The notes under the pieces: model-generated
Told to the model about the DNA's origin: nothing
Seen by the model: the letters and a program-made list of their open reading frames with translations, nothing else
The model's database searches: none
Shown here: piece after piece, positions 16,117-23,036 of the stretch
Numbering within the stretch: the first letter of the stretch is position 1
Layout of the letters: every line of letters begins with the position of its first letter
Made by a program: the position numbers and the translations under genes
Assembly: GCA_934122275.1 (NCBI GenBank)
Contig: CAKOWI010000002.1
Location: 62,001 to 126,000, forward strand
Direction of reading: 5' to 3'
Origin: an uncultured Bacilli bacterium
GTDB lineage: Bacteria > Bacillota_I > Bacilli_A > RF39 > UBA660
Length of the DNA stretch: 64,000 nt

Positions 16117-16998
16117 ATGGATAGATATAACAGTGTTAAGAAAGCTAGTATAGTAGGAATAATATCAAATATATTTTTATGTTTTATAAAGGGTATTATT
16201 GCATTATTTACTAATAGTATGGCAATGTTTGCTGAAGCATTTAATAGTGTATGTGATTTATCAACTACTTTTATAATATGTATAGGAAATAAAATTTCAA
16301 ATAAATCTAAAGATGAAAAGCATAACTATGGATATGGAAAAGCAGAATACATTTATTCAATGATAATAAGTGTTATGATAATTATTTCTACTTTTGTTAT
16401 AATTAAAAACTCGGTAATAGCACTAATAAAAAATAATAAATATAATTTTTCAATATATTTAATTATAATATGTATAATTAGTATAATAATTAAAGCTTTT
16501 TTATTTGCTTACATAAATAAATTATCTAAAAAGTATAATAATTTGATGCTAAAGGCTAATGCTATTGAATATAGAAATGATTGTATAATGACAACGATTA
16601 ACTTAATATCATGTATTTTATCTATGTATAACATATATTTTATAGATAGTTTGGTGGGTATTTTAATAGCACTTTTTACGTGTTTTAGTTCGTATAAAAT
16701 ATTTAGAGAAAGTTATGATATTCTTCTTGACAAATCACTTTCTAAGGATACAAAAAACAGTGTTATGAAGATAATTAGCAAGTATAGTGATATCCAAAAA
16801 ATAATTCATTTTAATTCTTGTTTTATTGGACATAAGTATCAAATATCGTTTACTATATGTTTAGATGGAAATATGACTACTTATGAAAGCCATAATATTG
16901 CTGATAGCTTGGAAAAGGAAATAGATGAAAAAATAGATGATATATATTTAACTATAATACATGTTAATCCAGTTAAAATAGAAGATAAAAGTAAATAA
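16117..16998 (+). CDS. Cation diffusion facilitator family transporter
   Basis: CDF proteins export divalent metals by proton antiport. The 293-residue product has six hydrophobic segments and the family opening KKASIVGIISNIFLCFIKGIIALFTNSMAMFAEAFNSVCDL, then KHNYGYGKAEY and a cytoplasmic C-terminal domain. The usual metal-site residues differ: the TM2 motif HxxxD is NSVCD, and the TM5 motif is EYRND. Loss of both histidines is seen in Mn- or Fe-type members with acidic sites, so zinc is not the obvious substrate. AAGGGTGG precedes the ATG. Confidence 0.85.
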   Translation: MDRYNSVKKASIVGIISNIFLCFIKGIIALFTNSMAMFAEAFNSVCDLSTTFIICIGNKISNKSKDEKHNYGYGKAEYIYSMIISVMIIISTFVIIKNSVIALIKNNKYNFSIYLIIICIISIIIKAFLFAYINKLSKKYNNLMLKANAIEYRNDCIMTTINLISCILSMYNIYFIDSLVGILIALFTCFSSYKIFRESYDILLDKSLSKDTKNSVMKIISKYSDIQKIIHFNSCFIGHKYQISFTICLDGNMTTYESHNIADSLEKEIDEKIDDIYLTIIHVNPVKIEDKSK

Positions 16999-17025
16999 AT
17001 ATGATATAATGTCTTTGGTGATTTG

Positions 17026-18234
17026 ATGAAAAGAGCTATTGTATTATCTGGTGGTGGTGCTAAGGGTGCCTATCAAATGGGATTTTGGAAAGCAATTAGA
17101 CAATTAAATATATCATATGACATTGTAACTGGAACTAGTATAGGAGCTTTAAATGGAGCTTTAATGGTACAAAAAAGTTACTTTACTGCATATAGATTAT
17201 GGTATTTTATGAATTATAATAGGGTATATGATAGAAAGACTAGTAGTGAGTTTTCTTCTGATAATCATGATATAATGATGAAGTATGCAAAAAAAGCAAT
17301 TAAAGGTGGATTAGACGTAGAAAACTTAGAAAAAACAATAAGAAATAGTATTAAACCTAGATTATTTTATAATTCAAATATAGATTATGGACTTATTACG
17401 GTTAAGTTTCCTTCATTAAAACCAGTTATTTTAACTAAAGATAAGATAGAAAAAGACTTATTGTGTGATTACTTAGTAGCATCAGCATCTTGTTTTCCTG
17501 CATTTAAAATGAAAAACATAAATAATAAGAAATATATAGATGGTGGATATTATGATAATTTACCCATTAATTTAGCAATTAGCATGGGAGCAGATGAAGT
17601 AATTGCAGTTAATTTAAAAGAAGTAGGAAACGTAAAGAAAGTAAAAAATAAAAATATAAAAGTTAAAATGATTGAACCAAATAATGATATTGGAAACTTT
17701 TTAATAATGGATAAAAATCAATCTAGAAGAGCAATTAAATTTGGATATAATGATACTATGAAGGCTTTTGGTAAATTAGAGGGTACTAAATATACTTTTA
17801 AACCAGGTTCTATAGAAGATAACTTTAATTATTATTATGATTATTTTTGTGATATATGTAAAAAACATCTTAATAAAGAAAAGTATAGCAAAGTATCTAA
17901 ATTTAATGCCACTAAATTTAATGATATATTAGAACGTTTAGCACTTTCTTTTAATATAGATGAAACTGAAATTTATACAATGGATAAAATGAATTATTTA
18001 ATATCTAAATATTATGATAAATATATAGATATTTCATTAAATGATGTATTAAAGAAGATAAAAGAAAGAAAATTAAGTAAAAGGTTTCTAAGTAAAGAAA
18101 TAATAATATTAATTTATAGAGAATTAAATAAAAAAAGAAGTAAAATATTAAAAAGCATTATAGATTTATTGCCAGATAGTGTATATTGTGCAATTTATTT
18201 AAAGACTGTAATTGATAAAGAAAAGGAATTATAA
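17026..18234 (+). CDS. Patatin-like phospholipase family protein
   Basis: The N-terminal half is a patatin fold. LSGGGAKGAYQMGFW is the oxyanion loop, GTSIGALNGA the GxSxG nucleophile elbow, and DGGYYDNLP the catalytic aspartate motif. Together they form the Ser-Asp dyad of a lipid acyl hydrolase. The remaining 170 or so residues are a basic, helical extension not found in minimal patatins. An ATG at 17026 after GGTGAT is preferred over the TTG before it. It lies 28 bases after the CDF gene and just before an HD gene. Substrate and role are unknown. Confidence 0.88.
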   Translation: MKRAIVLSGGGAKGAYQMGFWKAIRQLNISYDIVTGTSIGALNGALMVQKSYFTAYRLWYFMNYNRVYDRKTSSEFSSDNHDIMMKYAKKAIKGGLDVENLEKTIRNSIKPRLFYNSNIDYGLITVKFPSLKPVILTKDKIEKDLLCDYLVASASCFPAFKMKNINNKKYIDGGYYDNLPINLAISMGADEVIAVNLKEVGNVKKVKNKNIKVKMIEPNNDIGNFLIMDKNQSRRAIKFGYNDTMKAFGKLEGTKYTFKPGSIEDNFNYYYDYFCDICKKHLNKEKYSKVSKFNATKFNDILERLALSFNIDETEIYTMDKMNYLISKYYDKYIDISLNDVLKKIKERKLSKRFLSKEIIILIYRELNKKRSKILKSIIDLLPDSVYCAIYLKTVIDKEKEL

Positions 18235-18236
18235 AT

Positions 18237-18830
18237 ATGGAAATTAGTAATTATAAAGTAAAAGTTTTTGAAAAAGAAATTGGATATGTAAATAATCCAA
18301 GATATAAAGTTAGTATTGAGAAGTTAATTGAATTATTACCAGATTATTTTTTTGAGGTTCCAGCATCTTCTACTGGAAAATATCATCCTTCATTTGCACT
18401 TGGAAATAGAGGACTTGTTAGACATACGAAAGTTGCTGTTAGAGTTGCAAAAGAATTATTTAATGATGATAGTATTAGTGGGGGATACACTCATAATGAA
18501 AAGGATCTTATGATAATGGCTTTAATTATGCATGACGGGTTAAAATCAGGATTAATAAAAAGTGAATATACTAGTTTTGATCATCCACTATTAGTAAGTA
18601 AATACATAAGAGAAAATAGGGATAAGACAGAACTTAAAGATAATGAATTAGAGTTTTTATGTAAAGTAATAGAAAGTCATATGGGACCATGGAATACTAA
18701 TTCTTATAGTAATGTTACTCTTCCTGTTCCAGAAACTAGATATCAAAGATTTGTTCATATGTGTGATTATTTAGCAAGTCGTAAATTTTTAGATGTTAAA
18801 TTTGATAAAGATGACAATATCATAGATTAA
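18237..18830 (+). CDS. HD-domain protein
   Basis: The 197-residue protein has an HD-hydrolase arrangement with GNRGLVRHTKVAVRVAKELF (first His), LIMHDGLKSG (HD pair) and a later ESHMGPW and HMCDYLAS carrying His and Asp. It is similar to HD proteins seen in phage and Firmicutes genomes and differs from the two smaller HD paralogues in this window. It starts 2 bases after the patatin gene, so cotranscription is likely. The substrate is unknown. Confidence 0.75.
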   Translation: MEISNYKVKVFEKEIGYVNNPRYKVSIEKLIELLPDYFFEVPASSTGKYHPSFALGNRGLVRHTKVAVRVAKELFNDDSISGGYTHNEKDLMIMALIMHDGLKSGLIKSEYTSFDHPLLVSKYIRENRDKTELKDNELEFLCKVIESHMGPWNTNSYSNVTLPVPETRYQRFVHMCDYLASRKFLDVKFDKDDNIID

Positions 18831-18846
18831 AAATATGATCTAATTA

Positions 18847-18873
18847 AAATTTCACGTTAAGTGAATTTTTTTT
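18847..18873 (+). terminator. Terminator before the metal-resistance operon
   Basis: TTCAC at 18851-18855 pairs with GTGAA at 18861-18865, extended by A/T pairs and followed by eight T. Confidence 0.8.
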
Positions 18874-18884
18874 ATGAATGGTTG

Positions 18885-18913
18885 TTGACAATATGAACAT
18901 ATACTCATATAAT
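18885..18913 (+). promoter_or_regulatory. Consensus promoter with ArsR-type operator in the spacer
   Basis: TTGACA at 18885-18890 and TATAAT at 18908-18913 are separated by 17 bases. The spacer and -10 hold the imperfect palindrome ATATGAACATATACTCATAT (18891-18910), which resembles CzrA/CadC-type operators. A repressor bound there would block polymerase directly. Confidence 0.8.
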
Positions 18914-18943
18914 ATATTTGTAAATAGTAGAAAGAAGGTAATT

Positions 18944-19237
18944 ATGAAGTTATTAGATGATGATGAGATAATAGACTTATCAGAATTATTTAAAATGTTT
19001 GGTGATTCTACAAGAGTTAAAATAATGAATGTACTTATTAATGGAGAATTGTGTGTAAGTGATATTTCAGAAAAAATAGGTGTTAGTCAATCAGCTGTCT
19101 CACATCAACTTAGGATACTTAAGGATTCAAAGCTAGTTAAGTATAGAAAAGATGGTAATTTAACATACTATTTTTTAGCAGATGATCATGTTGAGAAAAT
19201 ATTTAAGATGGGATGTGAACACATAAATGAAATATAA
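18944..19237 (+). CDS. ArsR/SmtB-family metal-sensing repressor
   Basis: The 97-residue winged-helix protein has LFKMFGDSTRVKIMNVLINGELCVSDISEKIGVSQSAVSHQLRILKDSKLVKYRKDG, the standard ArsR recognition helix and wing. A C-terminal DDHVEKIFKMGCEHINE helix matches the alpha-5 metal site (D-x-H...H). Cys in GELCVSD also corresponds to the alpha-3 position. Upstream in-frame starts lie within the promoter, so I use the ATG at 18944 with AGAAAGAAGG before it. It overlaps the efflux ATPase gene by 11 bases and very likely represses both. Confidence 0.88.
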   Translation: MKLLDDDEIIDLSELFKMFGDSTRVKIMNVLINGELCVSDISEKIGVSQSAVSHQLRILKDSKLVKYRKDGNLTYYFLADDHVEKIFKMGCEHINEI

Positions 19238-21263
19238 ATTTAAGTTAAATGAACTTGACTGTGCAGGTTGTGCTTTAGAAATAGAAAAGAAGTTAAATGA
19301 AAATGATGAGATAAAGGAAGCTAGTGTTAACTTTTCTAAATTAATGATAACGGTTATAACTGATAATAAAGATGCAAAAAAGTTAGTTTCTAGTATTGTT
19401 AAAAAAGTAGAACCTGATAGTAAAGTTTTAGATTTAAACGAAAATATAGAAAATAAAAATAAGTTTAAATTTCATATAATAAGACTTATATCGGGTGTAC
19501 TATTTGCACTACTTGGTATGTTCTTGTTTAAAGGTATTATATCTAAAGTATTTATAATATTAAGTTATGTAATACTTTTATATAGAACTTTTACAAGTGC
19601 TTTAAAGTTATTATTTAAATCAAAGACAATAAATGAGAATATGTTAGTTACAATATCTTGTATTGGAGCCTATTTAACTGGTAATTCTCATGAAGGTTTA
19701 ATGGTTATAGTTCTTTATGAGATAGGTAAAATATTAGAGGAAATAGCAGTTAATAACTCAAGACGTTCAATTAGTAATTTGATGGATATAAAGCCAGCTT
19801 ATGCTAATTTAAAGGTAGATGAGGAAATATATGAAGTAGAGCCTGAAAAAGTTTCTATAGGAGATATAATAGTTATTAAAAGTGGTGAAAAAATACCTTT
19901 AGATGGTGTTATCATAGAAGGAAAGGCACGTCTTAATACTTCTGCTTTAACTGGTGAATCTAAGCTAAGGGATGTAACTATTAATGATGAGGTTTTATCA
20001 GGATGTATAAATGAGTCAGGGCTTATACTTATAAAGGTTTCTAGTGAATATGAAGATAGTACAGTTTCTAAAATTCTTGAATTAACTGAAAATGCAAGTG
20101 ATAGAAAGGCAAAAACTGAAACCTTTGTATCAAAAGCTGCTAAAATATATACACCAATAATAATGGTACTTGCATTTTTAATAGCAGTATTACTTCCTAT
20201 TTTTGGAGTAAGTTTTAAAGTATCAATATATAGAGCACTTGTATTTTTAGTAGTATCATGTCCTTGTGCCATTGCAATAAGTGTACCACTTGGATATTTT
20301 TCCGGAATAGGAAAGGCTTCTAAATGTGGAATTCTTGTAAAGGGAAGTGATTATCTAGAACACTTAAGTATGGTAAATAAAATAGTTTTTGATAAAACTG
20401 GTACTATAACAACTGGTAAGGCATCAAGCTATAAACTTGAAATACTAGATAAAAACTATAAAGAAAAGGATATAATAAATTACTATATAAAGGGTGAGGC
20501 TTTATCAAATCATCCGCTTGCAAAATCTATTGTTAGTATATTTAATAAGAAAGTAAGTACAAATGATGTTACTAATTATAAAGAGCATTCAGGTAAAGGA
20601 ATATCTTATGAACTTGACGGCAAGAAAATAAAGATAGGGTCATCTTCTTTTGTAAAAGCTAAAGATAAATCATCTTCTGTTTATTTATCCATTAATGATA
20701 AAATTATATCAAAATTAGAATTAATGGACGGTGTTAAAAAAGATTCTAAAGATGCAATTAGTATGCTAAAGAATGAAAATATTATTACATATATGTTTAC
20801 AGGTGATGATAAGGAAGTTGCTCTTGATATAGCAAATAAAGTCGGAGTAGATGAAGCAAAATATGAGATGCTTCCAGAAGATAAGTATGAAGAACTTGAA
20901 AAGATAATAAAATCAAATGATAAAAAAACTGCTTTCGTTGGTGATGGTATAAATGATGCTCCATCTTTAGCACTTGCTGATATAGGTATTTCAATGGGAA
21001 TGAATGGATCATCTTCAGCAATTGAAGCATCTGATGTTGTAATTATGAATGATTCACTAACTAAAATACCAGAAGCAATTAAAATATCGAGATTTACAAA
21101 AAAAATAATAGTTCAAAACCTAGTATTTGCTCTAGGAGTAAAATTAATAGTACTTATACTAAGTGCTTTTGGAATTGCTAATATGTGGCAAGCTGTATTT
21201 GCGGATACAGGTGTTACTTTACTTACTATTTTAAATACTACAAGGATACTAAAAAGAAAATAA
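19227..21263 (+). CDS. Heavy-metal (Zn/Cd/Pb-type) P1B ATPase
   Basis: The 678-residue efflux ATPase has an N-terminal metal-binding domain with LDCAGCALEIE. TGES marks the actuator domain, and the membrane metal motif is SCPCAIA. The phosphorylation site is DKTGTIT, and GDGINDAPSL is the hinge. The C-terminal membrane pair ends in ADTGVTLLTILNT, as in CadA/ZntA. HPLAKSI carries the nucleotide-binding His-Pro. These point to Zn2+/Cd2+/Pb2+ rather than copper export, and the ArsR repressor upstream agrees. The exact metal is not provable here. Confidence 0.9.
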   Translation: MKYKFKLNELDCAGCALEIEKKLNENDEIKEASVNFSKLMITVITDNKDAKKLVSSIVKKVEPDSKVLDLNENIENKNKFKFHIIRLISGVLFALLGMFLFKGIISKVFIILSYVILLYRTFTSALKLLFKSKTINENMLVTISCIGAYLTGNSHEGLMVIVLYEIGKILEEIAVNNSRRSISNLMDIKPAYANLKVDEEIYEVEPEKVSIGDIIVIKSGEKIPLDGVIIEGKARLNTSALTGESKLRDVTINDEVLSGCINESGLILIKVSSEYEDSTVSKILELTENASDRKAKTETFVSKAAKIYTPIIMVLAFLIAVLLPIFGVSFKVSIYRALVFLVVSCPCAIAISVPLGYFSGIGKASKCGILVKGSDYLEHLSMVNKIVFDKTGTITTGKASSYKLEILDKNYKEKDIINYYIKGEALSNHPLAKSIVSIFNKKVSTNDVTNYKEHSGKGISYELDGKKIKIGSSSFVKAKDKSSSVYLSINDKIISKLELMDGVKKDSKDAISMLKNENIITYMFTGDDKEVALDIANKVGVDEAKYEMLPEDKYEELEKIIKSNDKKTAFVGDGINDAPSLALADIGISMGMNGSSSAIEASDVVIMNDSLTKIPEAIKISRFTKKIIVQNLVFALGVKLIVLILSAFGIANMWQAVFADTGVTLLTILNTTRILKRK

Positions 21264-21321
21264 TTTCAAAAATACATTCTATTGTGTTACAAGATGTAAT
21301 ATGATAAAATGTATTTGTTAA

Positions 21322-21395
21322 GCCTCCTTAGTTAAGTGGTATAACGCAGCCATGGTAAGGCTGAATTGTAGGTCCGATTCCTACAGGAGGCACCA
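21322..21395 (+). tRNA. tRNA-Thr (GGT)
   Basis: Acceptor GCCTCCT/AGGAGGC, D-arm GTTA..TAAC, anticodon arm CAGCC-ATGGTAA-GGCTG, T-arm GTAGG-TCCGATT-CCTAC and CCA are present; the anticodon is GGT. TATGATAAAATG just upstream is the probable promoter. Its 3' end is duplicated 1.4 kb downstream. Confidence 0.92.
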
Positions 21396-21420
21396 GATTA
21401 ATTGATAACTCAAACTTTTT
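21389..21420 (+). repeat. tRNA-Thr 3'-end repeat, left copy (att-like)
   Basis: GGCACCAGATT at 21389-21399 covers the tRNA 3' end. It is followed, with small gaps, by GATA, ACTC and AACTTTT, the same blocks in the same order as at 22825-22854. This is the layout left by insertion into a tRNA gene end. Confidence 0.65.
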
Positions 21421-21577
21421 AAGATAAGTATAAAAACTACTTTCAAATTTAATTGGAAGTAGTTTTATTTTGATAATTTAGAAACACACTTGCATATTGA
21501 CATATCGATTAGCGTGTGGAATTCATTTAGTAATTCAATTTTAAATAAGTTGTGTTATAATAATAAACTAAAAGGAG

Positions 21578-22510
21578 ATGATAGTTATCAAAACAGAAGA
21601 ATTAAATAGATATATTAATGCACTACTAAATAAATCAGAGGAAGCATATTTAATGTCAATTGAGATAATAAATAAACCTACTATTAATTATAGAACTGAA
21701 GGATTTTGTTTTTTTATCTGTAATGCTTGGGAATTATTATTAAAAGCATATCTTATTAATAAAGCAAAAGATATCAATGTAATAAATTATAAAGATGGTA
21801 CTAATAGAACAATTGGACTAGATGAATGTGTAGAGAAAGTTTTTACAAGTACAACAGATAAAACAAAGAACAATATTTCTTTTGTTAGAAATATTAGAAA
21901 TAAAGCAACACATCTAATATTACCAGAATATGATTTTATATTATCTTCTGCTTTTCAAAGATGTTTAACAAACTATAATAAATTTTTCAAAAAACAATTT
22001 CCAGAATATAATTTAAATGAAAAAGTAACACCATATATTGCGTTAGTTAATCCTGGAGATGATAAAGATGTTTCATCTTTAATATTAAATCCTAGTAATT
22101 TGCTAATGCTTAAAAAAATAAAAAAAGAATTAGATTCAGATGAAAATTTAACTCAAACATTAAGATTAGTATCTACTAAAAAAGAATCAGAAGCGGATAT
22201 TAAATACACAGTTGTTAAAGATGGTGGAGAAAAAGCTACAGTAATTAATGTTCCAAAAGATATTGATAAAACTCATCCTTATACTGCTACAGAAGTAATT
22301 AAAAAGATAAAAGAAACATTGGAGCTATCTCTAGGTCCAAATCATAAATTTACATCAAATAAATTTCAAGATATATGCAAAAGAAAGGGAATAAAGAATA
22401 ATCAAGATTATTGTTATCAGTTTCCTTATTCTAAAACCAAAATTTATAAATATAGTGATATAACAATTGAATATATTAGTCAAGTTTACATCGAAGAATT
22501 CAAGAAATAA
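21578..22510 (+). CDS. DUF3644-family protein with HEPN-like RN..TH motif
   Basis: The 310-residue protein matches DUF3644. KSEEAYLMSIEIINKPTINYRTEGFCFFICNAWELLLKAYLI and NRTIGLDECVEKVFT at the N-terminus are followed by FVRNIRNKATHLILPEY and FQRCLTNYNKFF. RNKATH fits the R-x4-H signature of HEPN ribonucleases common in defence and toxin systems; a nuclease role is an inference. The ATG at 21578 abuts AAAGGAG, so translation may start instead at the ATC at 21587 (reading KTEELNRY). The gene is bounded by copies of the tRNA-Thr 3' end. Confidence 0.75.
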   Translation: MIVIKTEELNRYINALLNKSEEAYLMSIEIINKPTINYRTEGFCFFICNAWELLLKAYLINKAKDINVINYKDGTNRTIGLDECVEKVFTSTTDKTKNNISFVRNIRNKATHLILPEYDFILSSAFQRCLTNYNKFFKKQFPEYNLNEKVTPYIALVNPGDDKDVSSLILNPSNLLMLKKIKKELDSDENLTQTLRLVSTKKESEADIKYTVVKDGGEKATVINVPKDIDKTHPYTATEVIKKIKETLELSLGPNHKFTSNKFQDICKRKGIKNNQDYCYQFPYSKTKIYKYSDITIEYISQVYIEEFKK

Positions 22511-22515
22511 AAAAA

Positions 22516-22546
22516 TTGTGAATAATTAATAATTATGTGTTATAAT
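22516..22546 (+). promoter_or_regulatory. Promoter for the ZTP-like RNA
   Basis: TTGTGA at 22516-22521 lies 19 bases before TATAAT at 22541-22546, with a TGT extension directly before the -10. It is separate from the DUF3644 coding region. Confidence 0.55.
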
Positions 22547-22555
22547 ATATATGTA

Positions 22556-22653
22556 GATGGGATACTTGTGAAGGAATAACGATGTGTTGGCAATGCCAGT
22601 AAGCATACTTTGTATGTGAGCATTCATCTCGCCTGGGGTACCCATCATTTTTT
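22556..22653 (+). ncRNA. ZTP (pfl) riboswitch-like RNA without downstream gene
   Basis: The RNA has the ZTP aptamer plan. P1 pairs GATG (22581-22584) with CATC (22625-22628). A junction GTGTTGGC follows, then a variable hairpin CATAC/GTATG (22604-22616), then GAGC, and after P1 the hallmark CGCCTGGG (22630-22637), whose GCC can pair with the junction GGC as a pseudoknot. An outer helix GATGGG (22556-22561)/CCCATC (22641-22646) and six T residues form a terminator-like end. ZTP riboswitches normally control purine or one-carbon genes; here no such gene follows. The junction deviates somewhat from the family consensus. Confidence 0.6.
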
Positions 22654-22750
22654 ATGAAATTTTTTGTAGAAATTGTGTACAATATTACACTAACAAATTG
22701 ACTAGATACTAATTAAAAAACTAAAAATATATATATAAATGAATTTAATG

Positions 22751-22824
22751 TTATAATATAGTTGATTAATAGTTATTACTAACTATGTCTTTTGCCATAG
22801 AAGTTATTCTACTTCTTTCCTTAG
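22751..22824 (+). other. Possible small transcript with two hairpins
   Basis: After an extended -10 (TGTTATAAT, near 22750-22758) come CTATG..CATAG and AGAAG..CTTCT hairpins, ending at the duplicated tRNA end. It is not a tRNA: there is no T-loop and no matching acceptor strand. No coding frame is seen. Confidence 0.25.
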
Positions 22825-22854
22825 GGCACCAGATTGATAGTTACTCGAACTTTT
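22825..22854 (+). repeat. tRNA-Thr 3'-end repeat, right copy (att-like)
   Basis: GGCACCAGATT at 22825-22835 repeats the tRNA-Thr 3' terminus including CCA, followed by GATA, ACTC and AACTTTT as in the left copy. No tRNA body precedes it. Confidence 0.65.
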
Positions 22855-22908
22855 CGAATTTATATACTAAAATGCACTATAACTGTGCAAAAATTGTCTA
22901 AAAAACGC

Positions 22909-22945
22909 AAAAATGCACAATATTTTTGATATATTGTGCATTTTT
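22909..22945 (+). terminator. Strong, probably bidirectional terminator
   Basis: AAATGCACAATAT at 22911-22923 pairs perfectly with ATATTGTGCATTT at 22931-22943, with A runs before and T runs after. It isolates the following ABC transporter gene from the tRNA-bounded segment. Confidence 0.85.
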
Positions 22946-23036
22946 ATTTGTTTTTTTAAATATTATATTATTTTAAAGGTAAAAGGTGCATTTATGCAGT
23001 ATTGTATATTAGAAGGATATTTATGAAAGGAATTTT

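Noticed and set aside
19799..20272. 157-codon minus-strand frame
   Set aside because: It lies wholly inside the metal ATPase gene and has no ribosome site.
22556..22653. 6S RNA, SRP RNA or tRNA-Sec identity for the structured RNA
   Set aside because: It lacks the SRP GGAAGG/AGCAG loop, the long 6S rod and any T-loop; the ZTP motif fits better.
22751..22830. A second tRNA ending at the right CACCA
   Set aside because: There is no partner acceptor strand, no T-loop and no proper anticodon arm; only the 3' end matches tRNA-Thr.
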